This document shows positions 33,496-41,855 of a DNA stretch of 45,908 nucleotides, piece after piece. Under the pieces are notes generated by a model, which saw only the letters and a list, made by a program, of their open reading frames with translations, did no database searches and was not told the origin of the DNA. This DNA is from Bacillota bacterium. Lineage in GTDB: Bacteria; Bacillota; Clostridia; Peptostreptococcales; Anaerovoracaceae. A program made the position numbers and the translations under genes. The stretch is taken from contig JAUNQD010000015.1 in the NCBI GenBank assembly GCA_030536355.1, forward strand, positions 1 to 45,908, written 5' to 3'. Position 1 is the stretch's first letter. Each line of letters opens with the position of its first letter.

Positions 33496-33515
33496 GAAAT
33501 ATTTTCTCTACATCC
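33487..33515 (-). terminator. Terminator of recA
   Basis: GGATGTA (33487-33493) pairs with TACATCC (33509-33515), and AGAAA with TTTCT inside one mismatch; the minus strand continues TTTGCTTTTTG. Confidence 0.78.
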
Positions 33516-33556
33516 ATAATTTTTTATATGTAATGATCAGTCACGTATAAATCCGC

Positions 33557-34660
33557 TTATTCAATGATAACACCGTCTTCATCGATCATCAGTGCATCAC
33601 CGATTCCCGGGATATCCATATCAGCTTCTTCTGCATTCTTTTCTTTTTCTTTCTTAAGAGTATCCAGCAGCATTCCCTCGATCTTATCCATGATTTCAGG
33701 GTTTTCGATGAGATACTTTTTAACGTTTTCTCTGCCCTGTCCGATCCTGTTACCTTCGAAGCTGTACCATGATCCGGCCTTCTCGAGGATCTTGGCTTCT
33801 ACTGCACAATCAAGAACGTCTCCTGCCTTGGAGATACCTTCACCATACATGATATCGAATTCAGCCTGCTTGAATGGAGGAGCCACCTTATTCTTAACGA
33901 TCTTGACTCTTGTTCTGTTACCGAGGACTTGATCTCCAACCTTGATGCTCTCTACTCTTCTTACATCAATTCTCATGGATGAGAAGAACTTGAGAGCTCT
34001 ACCGCCTGTAGTGGTTTCAGGATTACCGAACATAACGCCGATCTTTTCTCTCAGCTGGTTGATGAAAATGATAGTAGTGTTGGTCTTATTTATAACACCT
34101 GCCAGCTTTCTCAATGCCTGAGACATCAGTCTTGCTTGAGCGCCCACTGTAGCATCTCCCATAGCTCCATCGATTTCATGCTTAGGAACAAGTGCTGCAA
34201 CTGAGTCGACAACTACAACATCGATCGCACCGCTTCGTACCAGCATTTCTGTGATTTCAAGAGCCTGTTCACCGTAATCCGGCTGTGAAACCAGCAGTTC
34301 ATCGACATCTACTCCCAGGTTTCTGGCATATTCAGGGTCAAGAGCATGTTCTGCATCGATGAATGCCGCCTTACCGCCCAGCTTCTGCGCTTCAGCGATA
34401 ATATGTAATGTGAGTGTTGTCTTACCAGATGATTCCGGTCCGTATACTTCTACTATCCTTCCTCTAGGAACACCGCCGATACCTGTCGCCAGGTCAAGGC
34501 TCATGGAGCCTGTTGAAATAGCTTCTATATTAAGCTTGGCGTCATCATCACCCAGCTTCATAACAGCGCCTTTACCAAACTGTTTCTGGATCTGTGCTAA
34601 TGCTGCATTCAACGCCTTTTCTCTATCTGTATTATTTCCCTGATTATTATTTATAGCCAT
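33557..34660 (-). CDS. recA: Recombinase RecA
   Basis: A 367-residue recombinase for homologous repair and SOS activation. Walker A is GPESSGKTT near residue 74. The DNA-binding loops include [18 protein letters not shown] and [28 protein letters not shown] segments; Walker B is [12 protein letters not shown]. The C-terminus is acidic, as usual. AATTGGAGG precedes the start. The promoter carries LexA-type boxes. It follows ftsK-rimO-pgsA-cinA, a common Firmicutes order. Confidence 0.98.
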   Translation of the reverse strand: MAINNNQGNNTDREKALNAALAQIQKQFGKGAVMKLGDDDAKLNIEAISTGSMSLDLATGIGGVPRGRIVEVYGPESSGKTTLTLHIIAEAQKLGGKAAFIDAEHALDPEYARNLGVDVDELLVSQPDYGEQALEITEMLVRSGAIDVVVVDSVAALVPKHEIDGAMGDATVGAQARLMSQALRKLAGVINKTNTTIIFINQLREKIGVMFGNPETTTGGRALKFFSSMRIDVRRVESIKVGDQVLGNRTRVKIVKNKVAPPFKQAEFDIMYGEGISKAGDVLDCAVEAKILEKAGSWYSFEGNRIGQGRENVKKYLIENPEIMDKIEGMLLDTLKKEKEKNAEEADMDIPGIGDALMIDEDGVIIE

Positions 34661-34693
34661 GTTTTACCTCCAATTTCGACGAACGTGTTAAAT

Positions 34694-34741
34694 AAACATC
34701 TGTTCTTTTTTAATAATACCCCAAACTTATGTTCTCGTCAA
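34694..34741 (-). promoter_or_regulatory. SOS-controlled promoter of recA with two LexA boxes
   Basis: The minus strand has -35 TTGACG (34736-34741), a 17-bp spacer and -10 TATTAT (34713-34718). GAACATAAGTTT (34723-34734) lies in the spacer and GAACAGATGTTT (34694-34705) just downstream of the -10. Each matches the Gram-positive LexA box GAACnnnnGTTC at 7 of 8 fixed bases. LexA bound here would block polymerase. Confidence 0.78.
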
Positions 34742-34812
34742 GTGAATTTTAAACTAATTAGCTTATCAGTGCTAATTTTATCACGGGATCGAGCAAATGT
34801 CAATATTTTCCA

Positions 34813-36045
34813 TTACTTCACATTCTTATTTATCATATCCAGCATATTCAGCACGCTTCTATGTCTTATCCACTTACGACCTGTATTTCTCAATCGCAGC
34901 TCTCTGTATGAAACCTCGCCATCGTAATACAGTCCCACATACACCAGTCCTACAGGCTTCTCTTCACTGCCGCCTCCCGGTCCTGCAATTCCTGTCACAG
35001 AAACGCATACGTCACTGCCGCTGACTTTATGGAGTCCTTCTGCCATTTCCATAGCTGTTTCTGCACTTACAGCACCGTATTTTTCGAGTGTCTCGGCATT
35101 AACACCCAGTTCTTCCATCTTAGCCTGGTTGCTGTATGTCACCAGGCCTCTATCGAAGCATGCGGAAACTCCTGCGATCTCTGTCACTGTTCCGGCAAAC
35201 AGTCCGCCTGTACATGACTCTGCAGATGACAGAGTCAGTCCCTTATCGATCAGCTTATCACATACTACCTGCACCAATTCTTCATCATCGCAGCTGTAAA
35301 TATATTCTCCTATGCGCTGGCGCACTTTCTCCAGCATATCATCGACTGCAGCCTTTGCTTCTTCGAGAGTAGCTCTCTTGGATGCTATGCGTACTGAAGA
35401 TTCCCCTTCCTTGGCATAAGTTGCCAGAGTAGGATCTGTTTGTACATCGATAAGATCCAGCAGCTCAGTCTCGAGCTGTGATTCCCCGATGCCGAATGTT
35501 CTTATCATACGATAATAGATAACGTCATCTGATAAGCTTTCAAGGAAAGGCTTGACGCTCTTTTCGAACATCCTCGTCATTTCCCTAGGCGGTCCCGGCA
35601 TACAGATGATGTATTTCCCGTCCTTTTCCAGTGCAAAGCCCGGCGCTGTACCTGCATCGTTATGGAACACCACTGCACGTGACGGCATTATGGCCTGCTT
35701 CTTATTATTTTCAGTCATCTTTCTTCCTGTGTTTTCAAACATTGCAAGAAGTTCTTCCATCACATCATCCATCATGACAAGCTCATCCCCCATAACCTGA
35801 CAAGCTATTTCCTTGGTCATGTCATCCTGTGTCGGTCCAAGACCTCCTGTAGTCAACACGATATCACAGTCTTCAAGAGCCAGGTCTATCATGTCAGCAA
35901 GTCTCTTCGGGTTATCGCCAACAGTATAATGATACATAACATCATGACCCAGCAGATTAAGCTGCTGAGAAAGATATACTGTATTGGTATTCACTATCTG
36001 TCCAAACAATAATTCAGTTCCTACGCTCAAAATCGCAGTCTTCAT
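34813..36045 (-). CDS. cinA: CinA, competence/damage-inducible protein (NMN deamidase)
   Basis: A 410-residue two-domain protein. Residues about 1-170 form the molybdopterin-binding-like COG1058 domain (AILSVGTELLFGQIVNTN, DIVLTTGGLGPTQDD). Residues about 250-405 form the PncC deamidase domain (LSSAESCTGGLFAGTVTEI, VTGIAGPGGGSEEKPVGLVY), which recycles NMN in pyridine nucleotide salvage. AGGAGG precedes the start. The pgsA-cinA-recA order is conserved in Firmicutes. Confidence 0.95.
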   Translation of the reverse strand: MKTAILSVGTELLFGQIVNTNTVYLSQQLNLLGHDVMYHYTVGDNPKRLADMIDLALEDCDIVLTTGGLGPTQDDMTKEIACQVMGDELVMMDDVMEELLAMFENTGRKMTENNKKQAIMPSRAVVFHNDAGTAPGFALEKDGKYIICMPGPPREMTRMFEKSVKPFLESLSDDVIYYRMIRTFGIGESQLETELLDLIDVQTDPTLATYAKEGESSVRIASKRATLEEAKAAVDDMLEKVRQRIGEYIYSCDDEELVQVVCDKLIDKGLTLSSAESCTGGLFAGTVTEIAGVSACFDRGLVTYSNQAKMEELGVNAETLEKYGAVSAETAMEMAEGLHKVSGSDVCVSVTGIAGPGGGSEEKPVGLVYVGLYYDGEVSYRELRLRNTGRKWIRHRSVLNMLDMINKNVK

Positions 36046-36060
36046 ATTTCCTCCTACGAA

Positions 36061-36081
36061 AAGAGGGCCGGCCGCCCTCTT
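36061..36081 (-). terminator. Hairpin between pgsA and cinA
   Basis: An 8-bp stem (AAGAGGGC with GCCCTCTT, loop of 5); the minus strand continues with only TTTTCG, so termination is likely partial. Confidence 0.6.
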
Positions 36082-36114
36082 CTTCTCATATTATGATTTA
36101 TTTACAGTCTGCCA

Positions 36115-36648
36115 TTACATCGAAAACAGCTGCTTGTTCTTCATTATGTATTCTGCTCCTGAAACAATAGTCATGATAAGTGCTATCCACAGGAATATTT
36201 GATCAAACGGTACAGGGATACCCAGCGCTGTGAACGGCCAGTTTTCCAGGATCAGCAGAGGAATTGCGATCATCTGTGTTATGGTCTTGATCTTGCCTGT
36301 AGTTCCTGCTGCGATTACGATTCCCTGAGCCGCTGCTACCTGTCTCATTCCTGTGATGATGAATTCTCTTCCCAGGATAACCACTACCATCCAGCCTGCA
36401 ACATCGCCTACTTCTACCATGCAAATCAACGCAGACATCACCAGCAGCTTGTCAGCCAGCGGATCCATCAGCTTGCCGAAGTTAGTAACGAGATTATGTT
36501 TTCTTGCAATATGCCCATCCAGCATATCAGTAACCGCCGCCAAAATGAATATAACTGCAGCCGCTATCCTGTAGTCCATCAGGAAAACTACGATAAATAC
36601 AGGGATGGCGAATATTCTTCCCATTGTCAGTTTGTTAGGTAAATTCAT
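36115..36648 (-). CDS. pgsA: Phosphatidylglycerophosphate synthase PgsA
   Basis: A 177-residue membrane enzyme that joins CDP-diacylglycerol and glycerol-3-phosphate, the committed step to phosphatidylglycerol. The CDP-alcohol phosphotransferase motif DMLDGHIARKH...GKLMDPLADK (D-x2-DG-x2-AR-x8-G-x3-D-x3-D) is complete near residues 40-67. About five membrane helices follow from the hydrophobicity. It lies 1 base past the rimO stop. Its product pathway feeds the cls enzyme at 5898. Confidence 0.95.
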   Translation of the reverse strand: MNLPNKLTMGRIFAIPVFIVVFLMDYRIAAAVIFILAAVTDMLDGHIARKHNLVTNFGKLMDPLADKLLVMSALICMVEVGDVAGWMVVVILGREFIITGMRQVAAAQGIVIAAGTTGKIKTITQMIAIPLLILENWPFTALGIPVPFDQIFLWIALIMTIVSGAEYIMKNKQLFSM

Positions 36649-36649
36649 C

Positions 36650-37990
36650 TTATTCCTCCATGTTTCCTACCAGGTCATAATCAAAAGCATCGTTGATATA
36701 TACCTTGACCATCTCTCCCGGCTCAAGCTCTTTGCCGGAACCAAATATAACTGTATTATCTATTTCAGGCGCATCGTACTGTGTCCTTCCCAGATATGCA
36801 CCTTCTTCATCCATTCCGTCAACCAGTACGACCATAGTATTTCCCACTTTTTCTTCATTTATTTCTCGGGAAATGTCAAGCTGTCTTCTCATCACAGCAT
36901 CAACTCTCTGAGCCTTCACATCCTCTTCGATCTGATCTTCCATATCGCCTGCCATGGTTCCCTCTTCTCTCGAATAGGCAAACACACCCAGTCTCTCGAA
37001 TCCTATCTCTTCAATGAAGTCCAGAAGCTCATCGAACTCTTCCTCAGTCTCGCCCGGGAATCCAACGATCATGGTCGTTCTTATGTGGATATCCGGCATC
37101 GCTGCACGAAGTCTTGCGATGGTATCCTTGATACTTGCAGTCGTGGAACGACGATTCATTCTCTTCAGCACTCCATCAGATATATGCTGAAGCGGGATAT
37201 CGATATAATTACAGATCTTATCTTCAGACGCCATCACTTCGATCAGCTCATCGGTGATCTTATCTTCATAGCAGTACATGAGTCTTATCCACTCTATGCC
37301 GTCCACCTTGCAAAGCTCACGCAGCAGCTTCGGTAAGCGTAATTCTCCGTAAAGGTCTCTGCCGTACTCTGTTACATCCTGAGCGATCAGCATAAGTTCT
37401 TTGCATCCGTTTGCTGCCAAAGTTTTCGCTTCTTCCAGAATGTTTTCCATAGGTCTGCTTCTCAGCTTTCCTCTTATCTGAGGTATCACGCAGTAAGCGC
37501 AACGGTTGTTACACCCTTCTGCTATACGCAAAGTGGCACTGTATGGGTTATCCGAAAGTTTTCTTGCCGAAAATTCTCCGAATGCCTCCGGCTCACAGCT
37601 GAAGGCTTTGGCACGTGTGCCCTTTGCAAGACCCTTCACCATCTGAGGCAGTCTTTCGTAGTCGTTTACTCCAAGGAAAATATCTACTTCCGGCATTTCT
37701 TCATAAAGCTCTTCTCCGTATCTCTGGGAAAGACATCCGGAAACGATGAGTATCTTGTCAGTGATTTCCGGATCAACCGCAGCTTCTTCCTTGATTCGCG
37801 CCATATCGAAAATCTTTTCTATGGACTCCGTCTTGGCGTCATTTATAAACCCGCAGGTATTTACCAGGATAGCATCTGCATCCACCGGATCATCCGTCAA
37901 GCACATACCTGCTTTTTCCCAGATGCCACTTATTCCTTCAGAATCATTGAAGTTCTTCGGGCATCCAAGAGTTTCGATATATAGTTTCAT
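36650..37990 (-). CDS. rimO: Ribosomal protein S12 methylthiotransferase RimO
   Basis: A 446-residue radical-SAM enzyme that adds a methylthio group to a conserved aspartate of S12. The N-terminal UPF0004 domain starts KLYIETLGCPKNFNDSE, with cysteines for the auxiliary cluster. The radical-SAM motif is CNNRCAYC near residue 150, followed by IPQIRGKLRSR. A C-terminal TRAM domain lies at about 375-440. LGCPKN rather than the MiaB-type sequence, plus its operon position, supports RimO. It lies 25 bases after ftsK. Confidence 0.95.
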   Translation of the reverse strand: MKLYIETLGCPKNFNDSEGISGIWEKAGMCLTDDPVDADAILVNTCGFINDAKTESIEKIFDMARIKEEAAVDPEITDKILIVSGCLSQRYGEELYEEMPEVDIFLGVNDYERLPQMVKGLAKGTRAKAFSCEPEAFGEFSARKLSDNPYSATLRIAEGCNNRCAYCVIPQIRGKLRSRPMENILEEAKTLAANGCKELMLIAQDVTEYGRDLYGELRLPKLLRELCKVDGIEWIRLMYCYEDKITDELIEVMASEDKICNYIDIPLQHISDGVLKRMNRRSTTASIKDTIARLRAAMPDIHIRTTMIVGFPGETEEEFDELLDFIEEIGFERLGVFAYSREEGTMAGDMEDQIEEDVKAQRVDAVMRRQLDISREINEEKVGNTMVVLVDGMDEEGAYLGRTQYDAPEIDNTVIFGSGKELEPGEMVKVYINDAFDYDLVGNMEE

Positions 37991-38015
37991 GTTCCAAATT
38001 CCTTTTATCTCGTTT

Positions 38016-40592
38016 TTAAAGTTCGTCTTCGATGTCTTCTGTACTTTCTCTCATGAATTCGAATTCTTCTTCAGATATGAGAACGCTTCTCGGTCTGCTG
38101 CCGTCTGAAGGTCCGATGATCTGTCTGTCTTCCATCATGTCGATGATGCGAGCAGCCCTGTTATATCCTATCCTGAATCTTCTCTGGAGCATGGACACTG
38201 ATGCCTGCTGTGCATGCACCACCAGCTCTATCGCTTCAGGAAGTAGCTCGTCCTCTAGGTCTCGATTTCCTTTTTCTGCATCAGGTACGTTAGCTCTTTC
38301 GATCGAGTCCATTACATTGTCGGCGTATTCCACTTCTTCCACCTGTGACTTGACATGCTTGATCACATCGTGGACTTCCTGATCGGATATGAATGTTCCC
38401 TGTACTCTTACAGGTTTGCCGCTTCCGAGAGGATTGAAGAGCATGTCGCCCTTACCCACAAGCTTCTCGGCTCCCGCCATATCCAGGATAGTTCTTGAGT
38501 CGAACTGGGATGATACGGCAAATGCTATTCTTGAAGGGATGTTTGCCTTGATAACTCCTGTTATTACATCTACAGATGGTCTCTGAGTTGCCACGATGAG
38601 GTGCATGCCTGCAGCTCTTGCCTTCTGTGCCAGACGGCAGATAGATTCTTCCACCTGTGAAGGAGCTGCCATCATCAGGTCAGCCAGCTCGTCTATGATG
38701 ATGACTACCTGAGGCATCACTGCTTCCTCTTCACCCTTTTTCTTCATGGTCTTGTTGTAACTTGAAAGTTCTCTCACGCCTTCTTCAGCAAACTTTCTGT
38801 ATCTGTCATCCATTTCAGCAACGGCCCAGTTGAGCGCAGCTGCTGCCTTGACAGGTTCAGTCACTACAGGGATCAGCAGATGAGGTATACCGCTGTAATT
38901 AGCAAGTTCCACAACCTTAGGGTCGATCAGCACCAGCTTGACTTCATCAGGTCTCGCCTTATAAAGGATGCTGGCGATGATGCTGTTGATACATACGGAC
39001 TTACCTGAACCTGTAGAACCTGCGATCAGCATGTGCGGCATGGTCTTCAGATCGGCAACTATAGCCTTGCCTGATATATCCTTACCTACTGCGAATGTGA
39101 TCTTGGACTCAGACTTCTTGAATTCTGCCGAATCTATGATCTCTCTTACTGTGACCATATTGATACGGTCATTTTCTATTTCTATTCCCACTGCCGGTTT
39201 GCCCGGTATAGGTGCTTCTATTCTTATGCTTTTAGCTTCCATATTGAGAGCGATATCGTCAGCCAGGTTTTTGATGCTCTTCACCTTGACGCCCACATCA
39301 GGATGCACTTCATATCTTGTTACTGCAGGACCCTGAGTAACGTTTGTTACAGTCGCAGAAATATTGAAGCTTCTGAGCGTATCTTCCAGCTTCATGGCCT
39401 TGGCCCTTAATGTATTCTCATCTTCCATTCTGTTTGATGAAGCCTTGTTTGCTTTCTTAAGCAGTTCTATTGAAGGGAATTGGTAGCTGTCAGATGAAGT
39501 TATGGTTACATTGAAGTCTTCTTCCTTGAGAGCCGCCTTAGCAGCTTCTGCCTTTGTCAATTTTTCTTCCGCTGCTTTAGGTGAGAATCCTCCTACGATC
39601 ACCGGTTCTCTTGCAAAGGCTTCCGCTTCCGGTGCTGCCTGCTTGGCGGCCAACTCGGCTTCTATATCTGCCTTGCGGCGTCTTCCTCTCTTAGGTTTTT
39701 CTTTGTTTTCGCCTAATGAGAAATCAAGAGGCTCTTCTTTGATCCCATCTCTGCCTGACACACGGTCATCATTGCTCATATATCCCATTATCTTACGCTG
39801 TCTGTCAGTCATATTGCTGGCAGTTGCTTCACCGAATGCATTGGTACTGTGGGTATCTTTTTCCATAAGCATCTGCATCTGCTGGTTTCTGAGAGCTTCT
39901 TCCTTCTCTCTTTCGATACGTCTCTCTTCCTTGGAAACAGCACGGGCTTCTTTTCTTTCCTTTGCCTTTTCGAAGAATCTTGAAATAGGTGTATCCATGA
40001 TAAGTAGCAGACAGATTATGATAACTACGGATGAGAAGATATATAATCCGGCCATGCCTATGAATTTCACGATGATCTTACCAAGGACCATACCGAAGAC
40101 GCCTCCGTCATCCAGCACCATACCATTGTTATAATGGACAGCCACATTGAATAAGCCTTCATTTATTATTCCATCAGTGATGAATCTTCCTGAATTTATG
40201 AGTGAGATCATAAGGAAAATTATCAACAGGAGTATCACTGATTTAGTTCCCGTATGTATAGTTTTCTTGGCGAACAACAATATACCGTACACGATGAAAT
40301 AGTACGGCAATATGTATGCGGCAAATCCGAAGAGCCCTTTGAAGAACTCTGATAATGCTACGCCAACTGCTCCTGCGAGAGTAGTATGGAATGCGATGGC
40401 AAGAAAAGCACCCAGCGCAATTATGAGAATAGCCACTATCTCATCCTTTACTCTGCTGTTCACCTTGCTTTCGGAAGCCTTCGCACTGCGCGAAGCTGTA
40501 CTCTTGGCCGAAGACTTGCCCTTTGCACTAGATTTAGTATTCTTATTTTTGCTGCCCGGAGGTCTTCCGGGTTTTCTCTTAGTCCCTGACAT
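38016..40592 (-). CDS. ftsK: DNA translocase FtsK/SpoIIIE
   Basis: An 858-residue chromosome pump for septal DNA, and in spore formers for packing the forespore. The N-terminal cytoplasmic tail (about 1-45) is basic and contains the AT-hook-like KRKPGRPPGSKNK. Four membrane helices follow (about 50-205), then an acidic and alanine-rich linker. The RecA-like motor has Walker A GSTGSGKSVCIN and Walker B VIIIDELADLMM, and a C-terminal gamma winged helix (SVSMLQRRFRIGYNRAARII) reads polar sites. ATG 40592 is 6-7 bases after GAGG; the 9 upstream residues in frame lack a ribosome site. Confidence 0.95.
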   Translation of the reverse strand: MSGTKRKPGRPPGSKNKNTKSSAKGKSSAKSTASRSAKASESKVNSRVKDEIVAILIIALGAFLAIAFHTTLAGAVGVALSEFFKGLFGFAAYILPYYFIVYGILLFAKKTIHTGTKSVILLLIIFLMISLINSGRFITDGIINEGLFNVAVHYNNGMVLDDGGVFGMVLGKIIVKFIGMAGLYIFSSVVIIICLLLIMDTPISRFFEKAKERKEARAVSKEERRIEREKEEALRNQQMQMLMEKDTHSTNAFGEATASNMTDRQRKIMGYMSNDDRVSGRDGIKEEPLDFSLGENKEKPKRGRRRKADIEAELAAKQAAPEAEAFAREPVIVGGFSPKAAEEKLTKAEAAKAALKEEDFNVTITSSDSYQFPSIELLKKANKASSNRMEDENTLRAKAMKLEDTLRSFNISATVTNVTQGPAVTRYEVHPDVGVKVKSIKNLADDIALNMEAKSIRIEAPIPGKPAVGIEIENDRINMVTVREIIDSAEFKKSESKITFAVGKDISGKAIVADLKTMPHMLIAGSTGSGKSVCINSIIASILYKARPDEVKLVLIDPKVVELANYSGIPHLLIPVVTEPVKAAAALNWAVAEMDDRYRKFAEEGVRELSSYNKTMKKKGEEEAVMPQVVIIIDELADLMMAAPSQVEESICRLAQKARAAGMHLIVATQRPSVDVITGVIKANIPSRIAFAVSSQFDSRTILDMAGAEKLVGKGDMLFNPLGSGKPVRVQGTFISDQEVHDVIKHVKSQVEEVEYADNVMDSIERANVPDAEKGNRDLEDELLPEAIELVVHAQQASVSMLQRRFRIGYNRAARIIDMMEDRQIIGPSDGSRPRSVLISEEEFEFMRESTEDIEDEL

Positions 40593-40630
40593 TTCTAACC
40601 TCTTCTTAGTTTTATTCATACATAATTAAT

Positions 40631-40659
40631 TGTATCATAAATATATAAGAAATGATACA
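40631..40659. promoter_or_regulatory. Inverted repeat upstream of ftsK
   Basis: TGTATCAT (40631-40638) and ATGATACA (40652-40659) form a perfect 8-bp inverted repeat with a 13-base AT-rich spacer. The left arm overlaps a minus-strand -10-like TACAAT (40629-40634), so it may be an operator for ftsK. The binding protein is unknown. Confidence 0.45.
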
Positions 40660-40673
40660 CGAAATAATTGGCC

Positions 40674-40710
40674 TGACCCCTTTACTTTTGTGGGGTCACA
40701 GTGGTACAAT
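40674..40710 (+). promoter_or_regulatory. asd promoter with a palindrome over its -35
   Basis: An extended -10, TGgTACAAT (TACAAT at 40705-40710), pairs with a -35-like TTTACT (40681-40686, 18-bp spacing). The perfect inverted repeat TGACCCC (40674-40680) ... GGGGTCA (40692-40698), with an 11-base spacer, wraps around the -35. A repressor dimer there would block transcription of asd. Confidence 0.58.
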
Positions 40711-40763
40711 TATTGGCGTATATGATTTTGAACACAATTTAAATTTACATACAGGAGGTCATC

Positions 40764-41771
40764 ATGAACAGAAAACCAAACATCGCAGTAGTAGGTGCAA
40801 CAGGAGTTGTTGGATCAACATTCCTGAAGGTGCTGGAAGAAAGAGATTTTCCATTTGAAAACATCTACTTCATGGCATCAGCTAAATCAGCAGGTAAGAA
40901 ACTGCCTTTCAAGGGCAAGGAATATATCGTTGAAGAACTGACGGAGAATTCATTCGATAAGCCTATCGATATCGCTCTCTTCTCAGCAGGCGGCGGCACA
41001 AGTGCTAAGTTCGCTCCTATCGCAGCTTCAAAGGGCGTAGTAGTTGTAGATAACAGTTCACAGTGGAGAATGGATCCTGAAGTTCCTCTCGTAGTTCCTG
41101 AAGTAAATCCACAGGACATCGAATGGAACAAGGGTATCATCGCTAACCCTAACTGTTCAACTATCCAGGCTATGGTCGCTCTGAAGCCACTGCAGGATAA
41201 ATACGGTATCAAGAGAGTTATCTACTCAACTTACCAGGCTGTATCCGGCTCAGGCGTTAAGGGTATCACTGACCTGAAGAATGGCCTCGAAGGCAAGGAT
41301 GAACCACTGCAGGCTTACGCACACCCTATCGCAGGAAACTGCCTGCCGCACATCGATGTATTTACAGAAAACGGATACACTAAGGAAGAAATGAAGATGA
41401 TCAACGAAACTCACAAGATCCTGGGCGACGATGACATCAAGGTTACAGCTACTACAGTAAGAGTACCTGTATTTGATTCCCACAGTGAATCTATCAACAT
41501 CGAACTGGAAAAGCCGTTCGAACTGGAAGATATCTTCGAACTGTTCAAGAACGCTCCCGGAGTAGTTCTGCAGGACGACGTTGCTAATAACGTTTACCCT
41601 CTGGCTCTGGATGCTGCAGGAACAGACCCTGTATACATCGGTCGTATCAGAAGAGACTTCTCAGTAGATAACGGACTGAACATCTGGGTAGTTGCAGACA
41701 ATATCAGAAAAGGCGCAGCTACAAATGCAGTACAGATCGCAGAAGAACTGCTGAAGGTTCTGGAAGACTAA
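40764..41771 (+). CDS. asd: Aspartate-semialdehyde dehydrogenase
   Basis: A 335-residue NADPH-dependent enzyme that makes aspartate semialdehyde for lysine/diaminopimelate, methionine and threonine. The N-terminal nucleotide-binding VVGATGVVGSTFLKVLEER, the catalytic cysteine in IANPNCSTIQAMVAL near residue 131 and YQAVSGSG near 155 are diagnostic. AGGAGG is 6 bases before the start. It is a single-gene unit ending at a perfect 12-bp terminator. Codon choice (CTG, ATC, AAG) is notably biased, as in highly expressed genes. Confidence 0.97.
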   Translation: MNRKPNIAVVGATGVVGSTFLKVLEERDFPFENIYFMASAKSAGKKLPFKGKEYIVEELTENSFDKPIDIALFSAGGGTSAKFAPIAASKGVVVVDNSSQWRMDPEVPLVVPEVNPQDIEWNKGIIANPNCSTIQAMVALKPLQDKYGIKRVIYSTYQAVSGSGVKGITDLKNGLEGKDEPLQAYAHPIAGNCLPHIDVFTENGYTKEEMKMINETHKILGDDDIKVTATTVRVPVFDSHSESINIELEKPFELEDIFELFKNAPGVVLQDDVANNVYPLALDAAGTDPVYIGRIRRDFSVDNGLNIWVVADNIRKGAATNAVQIAEELLKVLED

Positions 41772-41791
41772 TTTATCAAAAGCAACAAAAT

Positions 41792-41828
41792 AGAGCCCCT
41801 AGGAACACCCTTCCTAGGGGCTCTTTTA
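41792..41828. terminator. Bidirectional terminator between asd and the P-type ATPase gene
   Basis: A perfect 12-bp stem (41792-41803 with 41813-41824, loop of 9) followed by TTTT on plus and ATTTTG on minus. Confidence 0.9.
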
Positions 41829-41855
41829 TATTCTTTACCCCTTATATTATTGTTC

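Noticed and set aside
40620..40763. Lysine riboswitch before asd
   Set aside because: The leader is only about 50 bases from the predicted start and lacks the conserved lysine-aptamer segments.
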